Positions 43,111 through 51,542 of a DNA stretch of 64,000 nucleotides are shown here, piece by piece; position 1 is the first letter of the stretch, and every line of letters starts with the position of its first letter. The DNA is from Cognatilysobacter claricitrinus (GTDB lineage Bacteria; Pseudomonadota; Gammaproteobacteria; Xanthomonadales; Xanthomonadaceae), in NCBI RefSeq assembly GCF_045866565.1, contig NZ_BAAFZV010000002.1, positions 310,001 to 374,000 of the forward strand. Direction: 5' to 3'. The translations under genes and the position numbers were made by a program. Under the pieces are notes generated by a model. It was given only the letters and a program-made list of their open reading frames with translations. It searched no databases and was not told where the DNA came from.

Positions 43111-44721
43111 TTACATCCGGAATACGCCGAAGCGCGTGCGATCGTCGATCGGTGCGTTGAGCGATGCCGAGATGCCGAGGCCGAGCACGCGGCGGGTATC
43201 GGCCGGGTCGATGATGCCGTCGTCCCACAGGCGCGCCGTTGCGTAGTACGGGTTGCCCTGCGATTCGTACTGGTCGCGGATCGGTGCCTTGAATGCCTCT
43301 TCGTCGTCCGCGCTCCACGTCTTGCCAGCGCCTTCGAGCGCATCACGACGCACCGTCGCCAACACGCTCGCGGCCTGTTCGCCGCCCATGACGCTGATGC
43401 GCGCGTTGGGCCACATCCACAGGAAGCGCGCGCCGTACGCGCGGCCGCACATCGCATAGTTGCCGGCGCCGAAGCTGCCGCCGATGACGACGGTGAACTT
43501 CGGCACATGCGAGCACGCCACCGCGGTCACCATCTTCGCGCCGTCCTTCGCGATGCCCGCGTTCTCGTACTTGCGGCCGACCATGAAGCCGGTGATGTTC
43601 TGCAGGAATACGAGCGGGATGCCGCGCTGGTTGCACAGTTCGATGAAGTGCGCGCCCTTGAGCGCGCTCTCCGAGAAGAGGATGCCGTTGTTGGCGACGA
43701 TGCCGACCGGATAGCCATGCAGGTGCGCAAACCCCGTGACCAGCGTCTTGCCGTAGCGCGCCTTGAATTCCTGGAACTCGCTCGCGTCGACGATGCGTGC
43801 GATCACTTCGCGGATGTCGAACGGACGGCGCGCATCCTTGGGCACGATGCCGTAGAGCTCGTCGGCCGGATGCAGCGGCTCGCGCGGTGGAATCGATGCG
43901 ACCGGCAGCACCTTGCGGCGATTGAAGTTCTTGACGATGTCGCGCGCAATCTGCAGCGCGTGATCGTCGTCCTGCGCGAAGTGGTCGGCGACGCCCGACA
44001 CGCTGGTGTGCACGTCGGCGCCACCGAGCGCTTCCGCGTCGACCACTTCACCAGTCGCAGCCTTCACCAGCGGCGGACCGCCGAGGAAGATCGTGCCCTG
44101 TTCCTTGACGATGATGCTTTCGTCGCACATCGCCGGCACGTAGGCGCCGCCCGCGGTGCAACTGCCCATCACCACCGCGACCTGCGGGATGTTGAGCGCC
44201 GACATGCGCGCCTGGTTGTAGAAGATGCGACCGAAGTGTTCCTTGTCCGGAAACACCTCGTCCTGCAGTGGCAGGAACGCGCCACCGGAATCGACCAGGT
44301 AGATGCAGGGCAGGTTGTTCTCAAGCGCGACTTCCTGCGCGCGCAGATGCTTTTTCACCGTCATCGGGAAATAGGTACCGCCCTTGACGGTCGCATCGTT
44401 GGCCACGATGACGACTTCCTGCCCCATCACGCGGCCGATGCCGCACGCCATGCCTGCCGCCGGCGCGGCGTCGTCGTACATGCCTTCGGCGGCGAGCGGC
44501 GCGATCTCGAGGAAGGGCGAACCTTCGTCCAGCAGCGTGGTGATGCGATCGCGTGCGAGCAGCTTGTCGCGTGCGGTGTGCTTCGCGCGCGCCTTCTCGC
44601 CACCACCCTCGGCCGCGCGCGCGAGGCGTCGACGCAGCTGGTCGACCAACGCACGGTGATGCTCGGCGTTCTCCTGGAACGCGGCGGAGCGCGGGTCGAT
44701 CTGGCTTTCGATGACAGGCAT
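43111..44721 (-). CDS. liuB: Methylcrotonoyl-CoA carboxylase, carboxyltransferase beta subunit
   Basis: 536 residues. Carboxyltransferase domains N (about 50-290) and C (about 300-520), with oxyanion/CoA-binding turns MGSCTAGGAYVPAM and VIGGSFGAGNYAMCG. It transfers the carboxyl from biotin of LiuD to 3-methylcrotonyl-CoA. It lies 5 kb from liuD because the feo and bactofilin genes sit between. The ATG at 44721 (MPVIESQID) was chosen; a start at 44760 adds 13 residues. Confidence 0.94.
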   Translation of the reverse strand: MPVIESQIDPRSAAFQENAEHHRALVDQLRRRLARAAEGGGEKARAKHTARDKLLARDRITTLLDEGSPFLEIAPLAAEGMYDDAAPAAGMACGIGRVMGQEVVIVANDATVKGGTYFPMTVKKHLRAQEVALENNLPCIYLVDSGGAFLPLQDEVFPDKEHFGRIFYNQARMSALNIPQVAVVMGSCTAGGAYVPAMCDESIIVKEQGTIFLGGPPLVKAATGEVVDAEALGGADVHTSVSGVADHFAQDDDHALQIARDIVKNFNRRKVLPVASIPPREPLHPADELYGIVPKDARRPFDIREVIARIVDASEFQEFKARYGKTLVTGFAHLHGYPVGIVANNGILFSESALKGAHFIELCNQRGIPLVFLQNITGFMVGRKYENAGIAKDGAKMVTAVACSHVPKFTVVIGGSFGAGNYAMCGRAYGARFLWMWPNARISVMGGEQAASVLATVRRDALEGAGKTWSADDEEAFKAPIRDQYESQGNPYYATARLWDDGIIDPADTRRVLGLGISASLNAPIDDRTRFGVFRM

Positions 44722-44829
44722 GGCAGGACGCGGCAAACAGGACGCGCGATCAAACCACATGGCGGCACTCCGGGCCAGTCGCGACGTCGCTCGTCATGCA
44801 GCAGGAACGACGCAGCCGCAGAAACGAAG

Positions 44830-44850
44830 AAGGCCCGCTTTCGCGGGCCT
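44830..44850 (-). terminator. Terminator of the first Ala-rich lipoprotein gene
   Basis: AGGCCCGC stem with a GAAA loop and GCGGGCCT, followed on the minus strand by TCTTCGTTTC. Confidence 0.75.
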
Positions 44851-44873
44851 CCGGTACTTCGAGCTCGATGCGA

Positions 44874-45272
44874 TTACTTCTTCGCGTCGGCCTTGGCCTT
44901 GGCTTCTTCGGCAGCGGCGTCGGCCTTGTTGGCGACGTTCTGCGCAGCGTCGGCGGTGTTCTGCGCGGCGTTGGCGGTAGCGTTGGCAGCCGAGGCAGCA
45001 GCGTCGTTCGCGGCAGCAGCGGCGGTGTTGGCGGCGTTGTCGACGGCCTGGCCAGCCTGGGCGGCGGCTTCACCGGTGGCGGCAGCGGCGGCGTCGGCGC
45101 CTTCGGCAGCGGCGTTGCCGGCAGCGGCGGCGGCGTCAGCAGCCTTGTCGCCAGCGTTGGCGGCGGCAGCGGCAGCCTGGTCGGCTTCGTTCTGCGCGGT
45201 CGGGGTGTCGTTCTTGCAGGCCGACAGCGAGAGGGCGGCAGCGACGAGGAGGACGTAGAGCTTGGTGTTCAT
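44874..45272 (-). CDS. Alanine-rich lipoprotein 1
   Basis: 132 residues. Signal peptide with lipobox LSAC (Cys about 19), so the mature protein is lipid-anchored. The remainder is about half alanine with regularly spaced Asp, Asn, Glu and Lys (for example AGDKAADAAAAAGNAAAEGA), a pattern of long amphipathic helix or coiled coil like Lpp-type proteins. It is a close relative of the next gene and has its own terminator. Function unknown; structural or stress-related envelope role is an inference. Confidence 0.8.
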   Translation of the reverse strand: MNTKLYVLLVAAALSLSACKNDTPTAQNEADQAAAAAANAGDKAADAAAAAGNAAAEGADAAAAATGEAAAQAGQAVDNAANTAAAAANDAAASAANATANAAQNTADAAQNVANKADAAAEEAKAKADAKK

Positions 45273-45375
45273 TGCAGTCTCCTAGGAGTTGTCTGAAAAA
45301 AAGAGATATCACTACTCAGGCAACGCCAGTGCGCGCATCACTCCGGCAGGGCCGGCTTATCGTTCACTGACCATG

Positions 45376-45407
45376 GAAAAAGCCGTCGGATGCCCGACGG
45401 CTTTTCC
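45376..45407 (-). terminator. Terminator of the second Ala-rich lipoprotein gene
   Basis: GAAAAGCCGTCGG / CCGACGGCTTTTTCC stem with a short GCAT loop, with an A run before and T run after. Confidence 0.85.
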
Positions 45408-45435
45408 AAATACTACTACAGCAACCGAAGAAGAA

Positions 45436-45822
45436 TTACTTCTTCTCGGGAGCAGCCGGAGCGGCGGCCGGAGCGTCAGCCGGCTTGGCAGCCTGCGCAG
45501 CGTCCTTGGCAGCGTCGGCAGCGTCGGCAGCCTTGTCGGCGGCGTCGGCAGCGTTGTCAGCCTGGGCGGCGGTCGGCGCAGCGGCAGCGGCGTCAGCCGA
45601 GGTCGCAGCGGCGTCAGCAGCCGAAGCAGCCGTGTCGGCAGCGGCCTGAGCGGCGCCGGCGGCAGCCTGGTCACCGGTGGCGGCGGTCGAGTCGGCGGCC
45701 TGCTGGGCCGTCGCGGCGTCCTGCTGCGCCTGAGCGGCGGAGTCGGCAGCCTGGTCCTTGTTCGAGCAAGCGGTCAGAGCCAGGCCCAGGGCCAGGGCGA
45801 TCAGCGCCTTGTTGGTGTTCAT
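45436..45822 (-). CDS. Alanine-rich lipoprotein 2
   Basis: 128 residues. Signal peptide with lipobox LTAC (Cys about 19), then an Ala/Asp/Gln-rich helical stretch (AADSAAQAQQDAATAQQAAD) and a Pro/Ala tail ending PAAPEKK. Same design as its neighbour but only loosely similar in sequence, so an old tandem duplication. The ATG at 45822 gives the signal peptide; the longer frame to 45930 has no such feature. Confidence 0.8.
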   Translation of the reverse strand: MNTNKALIALALGLALTACSNKDQAADSAAQAQQDAATAQQAADSTAATGDQAAAGAAQAAADTAASAADAAATSADAAAAAPTAAQADNAADAADKAADAADAAKDAAQAAKPADAPAAAPAAPEKK

Positions 45823-45942
45823 CGGGTCAATTCCTCGTCGTGTGGTTTGGCAACGCGCATTTGCGCGCCCTAAACATGATGACAAGCGGCTGCGGCATGT
45901 CAAGCCATAGCTTGACGAGCGGCTTCTCACGATTCTTTAACT

Positions 45943-47118
45943 TCAGATGATTTCGATTGCAACTGCTGTAGCTTCGCCGCCACCGATGCAAAGCGATGTG
46001 ATGCCGCGTTTACCGCCGCGCGCGATCAGCGCGTGGATGAGCGTCACCACCAGGCGCGCTCCGCTTGCGCCGATCGGGTGGCCCAGTGCGACAGCGCCAC
46101 CGTTGACGTTGAGCTTGTCGTGCGGGATGCCGAGGTCCTTCATCGGCGCCATCGCGACGCACGCGAATGCTTCGTTGATCTCGAACAGGTCGACGTCGTC
46201 GATCGTCCAACCCGCCTTTTCCAGCACGCGGCGCGTGGACTCGACCGGCGCAGTGGTGAACCATTCCGGCGCCTGCGCGTGGCTCGAGTGCGCGACGATG
46301 CGCGCGATCGGCTTGGCGCCCAGGCGCTGCGCGGCATCGGACGACATCAGCACCGCGGCGGCGGCGCCGTCGGAAATCTTCGAGGACGTCGCGGCGGTCA
46401 GGCGACCTTCCTTGCCGAACGCGGCGCGCAACGTCGGGATCTTCGACGCATCGATCTTGCCCGGCTCTTCGTCGGTGTCGACGACGACGTCGCCCTTGCG
46501 GCCCTTCACCGTGACCGGGGCGATCTCCGCCTTGAACGCGCCGGACTGCACGGCGTCCTGCGCGCGCTTGACGCTTTCCGCCGCGTACGCGTCGAGCGCT
46601 TCGCGGGTGTAGTCGTAGGCAACGCAGGTGGCGTCGCCGAACACGCCCATCGCCTTGCCGTCGTACGGATTGGTCAGGCCGTCGTGCGCCATGTGGTCGA
46701 GCAGCTCGCCCGAGCCGTAGCGGATGCCCGTGCGCGAACCGTTGAGCAGATGCGGCGCGTTGGTCATCGACTCCATGCCACCGGCGACGATCACGTTGGC
46801 CGAGCCCGCGCGGATCATGTCGGTGGCGAGCATCATCGCCTTCATGCCCGAGCCGCAGACCTTGTTGATGGTGATGCACGCGGCGGACGTCGGTACGCCG
46901 GCGGCGATCGCGGCCTGGCGGGCCGGCGCCTGGCCGAGGCCTGCCGGCAGCACGCAGCCCATGATCACTTCCTGCACGGTGTCGCTCGCGACGCCGGCCT
47001 GTTCCAGCGCGCCACGGATGGCCGCAGCGCCGAGTTCGGGCGTGGGGACGCCGGTGAATTGGCCGAGGAAGGAACCGATGGCGGTGCGCTTGGCACCGAC
47101 GATGACGACGTCGCTCAT
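45943..47118 (-). CDS. Acetyl-CoA C-acetyltransferase (thiolase)
   Basis: 391 residues. Nucleophile C88 in NKVCGSGMKA, catalytic His in ALGHPIGASGARL and second Cys in SLCIGGGEA, with GGMESMTNAPHLL identifying the biosynthetic/degradative thiolase group. It probably splits or makes acetoacetyl-CoA, processing the acetoacetate from leucine. It is the downstream neighbour of liuA. Confidence 0.92.
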   Translation of the reverse strand: MSDVVIVGAKRTAIGSFLGQFTGVPTPELGAAAIRGALEQAGVASDTVQEVIMGCVLPAGLGQAPARQAAIAAGVPTSAACITINKVCGSGMKAMMLATDMIRAGSANVIVAGGMESMTNAPHLLNGSRTGIRYGSGELLDHMAHDGLTNPYDGKAMGVFGDATCVAYDYTREALDAYAAESVKRAQDAVQSGAFKAEIAPVTVKGRKGDVVVDTDEEPGKIDASKIPTLRAAFGKEGRLTAATSSKISDGAAAAVLMSSDAAQRLGAKPIARIVAHSSHAQAPEWFTTAPVESTRRVLEKAGWTIDDVDLFEINEAFACVAMAPMKDLGIPHDKLNVNGGAVALGHPIGASGARLVVTLIHALIARGGKRGITSLCIGGGEATAVAIEII

Positions 47119-47362
47119 GGCGAACTCCGGATAAGGCTGCCGGCGCCGGGGCCGGAACCGTCCGATTATGCGGCGGCGTGTTGCGGTGCGGCAAACGTCC
47201 CAACACCGGACTGTTGCGCCGGTGTGACGTTGGGGTCGGGTCGACCAGCGTCGCGTGGCGGGTGCCCGGCGATCACCCGGATGCGCGCCTGGGTCGCGCC
47301 CATAAACGCAGACGGGCGACCGAAGTCGCCCGCACTGTCGCAGCCCGCGGTGGCAGCAGCGG

Positions 47363-48520
47363 TCAGCCGTTGCCGGCGAACAGCTCGCGGCCGATCAGCA
47401 TGCGGCGGATCTCGTTGGTGCCCGCGCCGATCGCGTAGAGCTTGGCGTCGCGCAGCAGGCGGCCCGCCGGGTATTCGTTGATGTAGCCGTTGCCGCCGAG
47501 CGACTGGATGGCTTCGAGCGTTACCTGCACCGCAGCCTCGGACGCGTGCAGCAGGCACGACGCCGCGTCGACGCGCGACTTGTGCCCGGCGTCGTAATCG
47601 CGCGCCACCTGGTAGGCGAACGCGCGGCTGGACTGCAGCGACGTGTACATGTCCGCGACCTTGCCCTGCATCAGGCCGAACGTGCCGATCGCCTGGTCGA
47701 ACTGCTTTCGCTCGCGCACGTAGGGCAGGGTTATGTCGAGCGCCGCCTGCATCAGGCCCAGCGGGCCGCCGGTCAGCACCAGGCGTTCGGTGTTGAGGCC
47801 CGACATCAGCACCTTGACGCCGTTGTTCACTTCGCCCAGCACGTTGTCCTGCGGGATCTCGCAGTTCTCGAACACGAGCTCGCAGGTGTTCGAACCACGC
47901 ATGCCGAGCTTGTCGAGCTTCTGCGCAGTGCTGAACCCCTTCATGCCCTTTTCGACGATGAAGGCCGTCATGCACTTGCTGCCCGCGTCCTTGCCCGCGG
48001 TGCGCATGTAGACGACAAGGACGTCGGCTTCGGGACCGTTGGTGATCCACATCTTGTTGCCGTTCGCGACCCACACGCCATCGCGCAGTTCAGCGCGGCA
48101 GCTCATGGAGCCGACAACGTCGGAGCCCGCGCCCGGCTCGCTCATCGCCAATGCGCCCTTCCATTCGCCGGTGCACAGCTTCGGCAGGTACTTCGCGCGC
48201 TGCGCTTCGTTGCCGTTGGCGTAGAGGTTGCTGACGCACAGGTTCGAATGCGCGCCGTACGACAGGCCGACCGAACCGGACGCACGCGAGATTTCCTCCA
48301 TCGCGACCAGATGCGCGAGGTAACCCATCTCGCTGCCGCCGTATTCGCCGGGCACGGTCATGCCGAGCAGGCCCATCTCGCCGAGCTTCAGCCACAGGTC
48401 CTGCGGGAACACGTTGTCGTGATCGATCTGCGCCGCGCGCGGCGCAATTTCGGCTTCGGCAAAGCGACGCACGGCGTCGCGCAGGGCATCGATCTCTTCG
48501 CCGAGGGGGAACGGTCGCAT
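47363..48520 (-). CDS. liuA: Isovaleryl-CoA dehydrogenase
   Basis: FAD acyl-CoA dehydrogenase of 385 residues that begins leucine acyl-CoA oxidation. EPGAGSDVVGSMSCRAE, WITNGPEADVLVVY (FAD contacts) and YAIGAGTNEIRRMLIGREL fit the isovaleryl subfamily. The start is the ATG at 48520 (MRPFPLGEEID); an in-frame GTG at 48535 would add 5 residues. It lies 207 bases from the leucine dehydrogenase gene, separated by a hairpin-dense spacer. Confidence 0.92.
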   Translation of the reverse strand: MRPFPLGEEIDALRDAVRRFAEAEIAPRAAQIDHDNVFPQDLWLKLGEMGLLGMTVPGEYGGSEMGYLAHLVAMEEISRASGSVGLSYGAHSNLCVSNLYANGNEAQRAKYLPKLCTGEWKGALAMSEPGAGSDVVGSMSCRAELRDGVWVANGNKMWITNGPEADVLVVYMRTAGKDAGSKCMTAFIVEKGMKGFSTAQKLDKLGMRGSNTCELVFENCEIPQDNVLGEVNNGVKVLMSGLNTERLVLTGGPLGLMQAALDITLPYVRERKQFDQAIGTFGLMQGKVADMYTSLQSSRAFAYQVARDYDAGHKSRVDAASCLLHASEAAVQVTLEAIQSLGGNGYINEYPAGRLLRDAKLYAIGAGTNEIRRMLIGRELFAGNG

Positions 48521-48560
48521 GCGGAACTGCCTCACCTTGAGTGCGTGTTGCGCCGATCGA

Positions 48561-48729
48561 TGCGGGCTTCGGAACCCGCACGACGCGATGTCATGCGGAG
48601 TTCCGCAGCCCCCCTTGAGTCAAGGGGGGCGCCGCGACAGCGGCGGGGGTTGTGGAGCTGACGACCGGGGCCCGAGTTTTTCGCCAAGCGAAAAACGCAG
48701 GGGATTTATCGGTCAAAGGCCGATAAATC
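48561..48729. repeat. Spacer with six consecutive stem-loops
   Basis: Between liuA and the leucine dehydrogenase gene lie hairpins at 48561-48580 (TGCGGG/CCCGCA), 48594-48607, 48609-48629 (CCCCCCTTGA/TCAAGGGGGG), 48631-48644 (GCCGC/GCGGC), 48676-48696 (GTTTTTCGC/GCGAAAAAC) and 48703-48729 (GATTTATCGG/CCGATAAATC). The last overlaps the dehydrogenase stop codon. The C6/G6 element looks like a REP-type dispersed repeat of Xanthomonadaceae. Confidence 0.75.
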
Positions 48730-49831
48730 AGTGACCGCCGCGAATGCGACCTTCGAAGCGCGGCTTCGAACGGCCCAGCGGCAGCTTGAGCTTGCCGAGC
48801 ATCGCGATGCGCTCTTCTGCCATGCGGTCGGCGGCCTTGTAGGTCGGGATGCCGTCACGGTCGGCGATCTCGTAGATGCGCGCGAGGTTGTGATAGATCG
48901 TGCGCATCATGCGCATCGCACGCTCGCGGTTGTAGCCCGTGATCTCGAGCGCCACGTTCATCACGCCGCCCGCGTTCACCGCGTAGTCCGGCGCGTAGAC
49001 GATGCCGCGCTTCTCGACTTCATCGCCAATCGCGTTGTTCGCGAGCTGGTTGTTCGCGGCGCCGCAGATGATCTTGGCCTTCAGGCGCGGCAGCGTGTTC
49101 TCGTTGACCGTGCCACCCAGCGCGCACGGCGAGTAGACGTCGGCCGGCACGTCGTAGATCTCGTCCAGGCCCACGGCTTCCGCGCCGTACTCGTCCACCG
49201 CGTGCGCGACGAGGCTCTTGTTGATGTCGGTGACGAACACCTTGGCGCCGCGCTCGCGCAGCAGCTTCACGTATTCCATGCCGACGTGGCCGAGGCCCTG
49301 CACGGCGTACGAATAGTTGCCGACTTCCTCGTTGCCGAACTTGCGGTTCAGCGTCGCCATCAGGCCCTGCAGCGCGCCGTACGCGGTGAACGGCGACGGA
49401 TCGCCCGAGCCGCCATGCACCTGGTGCACGCCGGTGACGTATTCGGTTTCGCGGTAGACGTATTCCATGTCATTGACGTCGATGCCGACGTCTTCCGCCG
49501 TGATGTAGCGGCCGCCCAGCGAGTCGACGAACTTGCCGAACGCGCGGAACAGCGCTTCGGACTTGTCCTTGGCCGGGTCGCCGATGATCACCGCCTTGCC
49601 ACCGCCGATGTCGAGGCCCGCCACCGCATTCTTGTAGGTCATGCCGCGCGACAGGCGGAGCACGTCGTTCAACGCTTCCTGCTCGCTCGCGTACGGCCAC
49701 ATGCGCGTGCCGCCGAGGGCCGGGCCGAGCACGGTGTTGTGGATCGCGATGATGGCCTTGAGGCCCGCGTCCTTGTTGTGGCAGAAAACGACCTGCTCGT
49801 GGCCGGTGGTGTCGAGGGTTTCGAAGATCAT
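48728..49831 (-). CDS. ldh: Leucine dehydrogenase
   Basis: 367 residues of the Glu/Leu/Phe/Val dehydrogenase family. It deaminates leucine (also valine and isoleucine) to the keto acid with NAD. Substrate-binding and catalytic lysines are K67 (MTYKNA) and K79 (DIGGGKAV), as in Bacillus enzymes. The NAD loop is VQGLGHVGMEYVK. It supplies branched keto acids for the liu pathway and for iso-branched fatty acids, which are abundant in xanthomonads. Confidence 0.92.
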   Translation of the reverse strand: MIFETLDTTGHEQVVFCHNKDAGLKAIIAIHNTVLGPALGGTRMWPYASEQEALNDVLRLSRGMTYKNAVAGLDIGGGKAVIIGDPAKDKSEALFRAFGKFVDSLGGRYITAEDVGIDVNDMEYVYRETEYVTGVHQVHGGSGDPSPFTAYGALQGLMATLNRKFGNEEVGNYSYAVQGLGHVGMEYVKLLRERGAKVFVTDINKSLVAHAVDEYGAEAVGLDEIYDVPADVYSPCALGGTVNENTLPRLKAKIICGAANNQLANNAIGDEVEKRGIVYAPDYAVNAGGVMNVALEITGYNRERAMRMMRTIYHNLARIYEIADRDGIPTYKAADRMAEERIAMLGKLKLPLGRSKPRFEGRIRGGH

Positions 49832-50179
49832 CTCGGGCTCCGCGTCGGCACTGACGAAACGCGCTCCGCGCTTTCCGGCCGACTGGGTTGGTTAAGTCGT
49901 TGATACGAAGGGGTGGCACGACGTGCCCGGCGCGAAACCGCCCGACACAGAAGCGGGATTTTAGTCCATTCGCGATGTGCGGGCCTGCCCGCCAAACGCG
50001 CGGGCCGGGCCAGGCGTACCTTCGGTGGCGTATGGAAACGGCTTGTCCGGCCGCTTGGGCGTCGCGCACGGCCTGCCGGGTGCGGCCGGGTCCCGTCCAA
50101 CGCGATGTGCGGCGAGGTCGGGCGATGTGAAGAGCCGCGGATGCGCCGGGCCTGGCCGGTGCGACGAATCACCAGCCTC
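49832..50179. other. 348-base gene-free spacer
   Basis: Between the leucine dehydrogenase start and the 3' end of the hydroxylase gene. I see no convincing gene, RNA or terminator. The promoter of leucine dehydrogenase should lie in the part next to 49832. Confidence 0.5.
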
Positions 50180-51448
50180 TCAGTAAGCCCGGTACGCGCG
50201 TTCCCGCAGCCACAGCGTCGCCAGCCACTTCTCGCCGCGTTCGACCGGCAGGCCCGCGTGCAGCGAATCCGTCTGCGGTCGGCCATCGGCGTCGAGGTTG
50301 TCGAACACCACCGCACGGCCCGCGACCGGCTCGACGCGTACATCGCGCGCCGGGAACTCCGTCGCGCCACCTTCCGCCGGGGTGTTGAGGTACGCGCAGA
50401 TCGTGCGTCGACGATTGCCCGCCTGCGGGCCGTCGCGTTCGATGGCCTCCGGCGGCAAATAGTCGCGATGCGGGCGGTATTCCTGGCCCGGCTCGTAGCG
50501 CAGCACGATGAGTTGTTCCGCGTTGACGAGTTCCGTGCCCGCCGCGGCGGCGAGGCGCAGTTGCACCAGCCGCAGCGCGAAGTCCTCGATGAGCGGATCG
50601 AACGACGCATCGCTGCTCGTGCGCAGCGATTCACGCGCGACATTCGCGCCGTCCGGCGAGTGCACGCGCGAGGGCTGCAGCATCGGCTGGGCGCTGGCGA
50701 CCAACAGGCGGCATTCGTCCACCGACAACAGCCCGTCGAACTGCGCGATGCCCGGCGCCTCGGCGAGCACGGTGGGCGCCGGCGGATCCAGCACTTCCTC
50801 GAGCGTCAGCGACGACGGCGGTACCAGATGCTTCGGTGCGGCGGGCACGGCGACGATCTCGATGAGATCCGGAAAGCCGCTCTCGCGCAGGCGTGCCTTG
50901 AGCTTGGCCGCGCCTTCCGGATTCGCGGTGATGCCTTCGCCACGACGCAGGCGCTCGGCGAGCAATTGCGCGGCGACCGCATCGCCGCGGCCCGCTGCGT
51001 GATCCAGCAGCTGGATCGCGAGCGCCTGGTCCTGCAGGTTGGGCTTGCGGCCGAAATGGATCGCGGCGGCGCGCAGCGCCGGTGGGTGCCCGGCCTGGAC
51101 CGCGGCGAGCAGGCGTGCGGCGACTTTCTCGTCGCGCGGCACGGCGGTGTTGCCCAGGCCCATCAGCGCAAGGAAATAACCCGCGATCGGCTGGCCCGCG
51201 GCTTCCGCGCGTTCGAAGGCCTGCACCGCGCCGGGCACGTCGGTGTCGGTGCCGACGCCGTACATCCGCATGCGCCCGAGCTCCACCATCGAGCCCACGT
51301 GCCCGGCCGTCGCGGCCTTGGCGTGGACGTCGAAGGCCTCCTCCATGTGCAGCTCGGCCACCAGTGCGGCGCCCAGGCGGTGGAGGTCGTCGGGCGCGCC
51401 GCTGGTGGCCTTCGCGCGCAGCGCGGCGAGATCGGTGGAATCAGTCAT
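50180..51448 (-). CDS. Sel1-repeat protein with prolyl 4-hydroxylase-type dioxygenase domain
   Basis: 422 residues. The N-terminal half (about 1-190) has Sel1-like helical repeats (GSMVELGRMRMYGVGTDTDV, AAQLLAERLRRGEGI). The C-terminal half (about 240-422) is a 2-oxoglutarate/Fe(II) oxygenase: the metal pair H-x-D is in EYRPHRDYLP, the distal His is in DSLHAGLPV and the 2-oxoglutarate lysine is in RGEKWLATLW. It probably hydroxylates a protein side chain; the target is unknown. It is divergent from icmF, sharing the 51449-51542 spacer. Confidence 0.88.
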   Translation of the reverse strand: MTDSTDLAALRAKATSGAPDDLHRLGAALVAELHMEEAFDVHAKAATAGHVGSMVELGRMRMYGVGTDTDVPGAVQAFERAEAAGQPIAGYFLALMGLGNTAVPRDEKVAARLLAAVQAGHPPALRAAAIHFGRKPNLQDQALAIQLLDHAAGRGDAVAAQLLAERLRRGEGITANPEGAAKLKARLRESGFPDLIEIVAVPAAPKHLVPPSSLTLEEVLDPPAPTVLAEAPGIAQFDGLLSVDECRLLVASAQPMLQPSRVHSPDGANVARESLRTSSDASFDPLIEDFALRLVQLRLAAAAGTELVNAEQLIVLRYEPGQEYRPHRDYLPPEAIERDGPQAGNRRRTICAYLNTPAEGGATEFPARDVRVEPVAGRAVVFDNLDADGRPQTDSLHAGLPVERGEKWLATLWLRERAYRAY

Positions 51449-51542
51449 GGCGCGCAGGGTAACCGACCCTACGCGCCTCTCAGGAGCCGTACGGTCGCCT
51501 TGTTACAATCGAGCCATCCTTAGAAATAGATGTGCGACCGCC

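Noticed and set aside
44874..45822. Apparent GCAGCG tandem repeats or repeat array
   Set aside because: The periodicity comes from alanine codons in the two lipoproteins; repeat units are not identical and there are no spacers as in CRISPR.
46033..47481. Long plus-strand frame opposite the thiolase
   Set aside because: Arg/Ala/Asp-rich shadow frame; the minus-strand thiolase has all catalytic motifs.
51243..51542. N-terminal extension of IcmF by 100 codons
   Set aside because: It overlaps the divergent hydroxylase gene on the other strand and is Pro/Arg-rich; the conserved N terminus begins near 51543.
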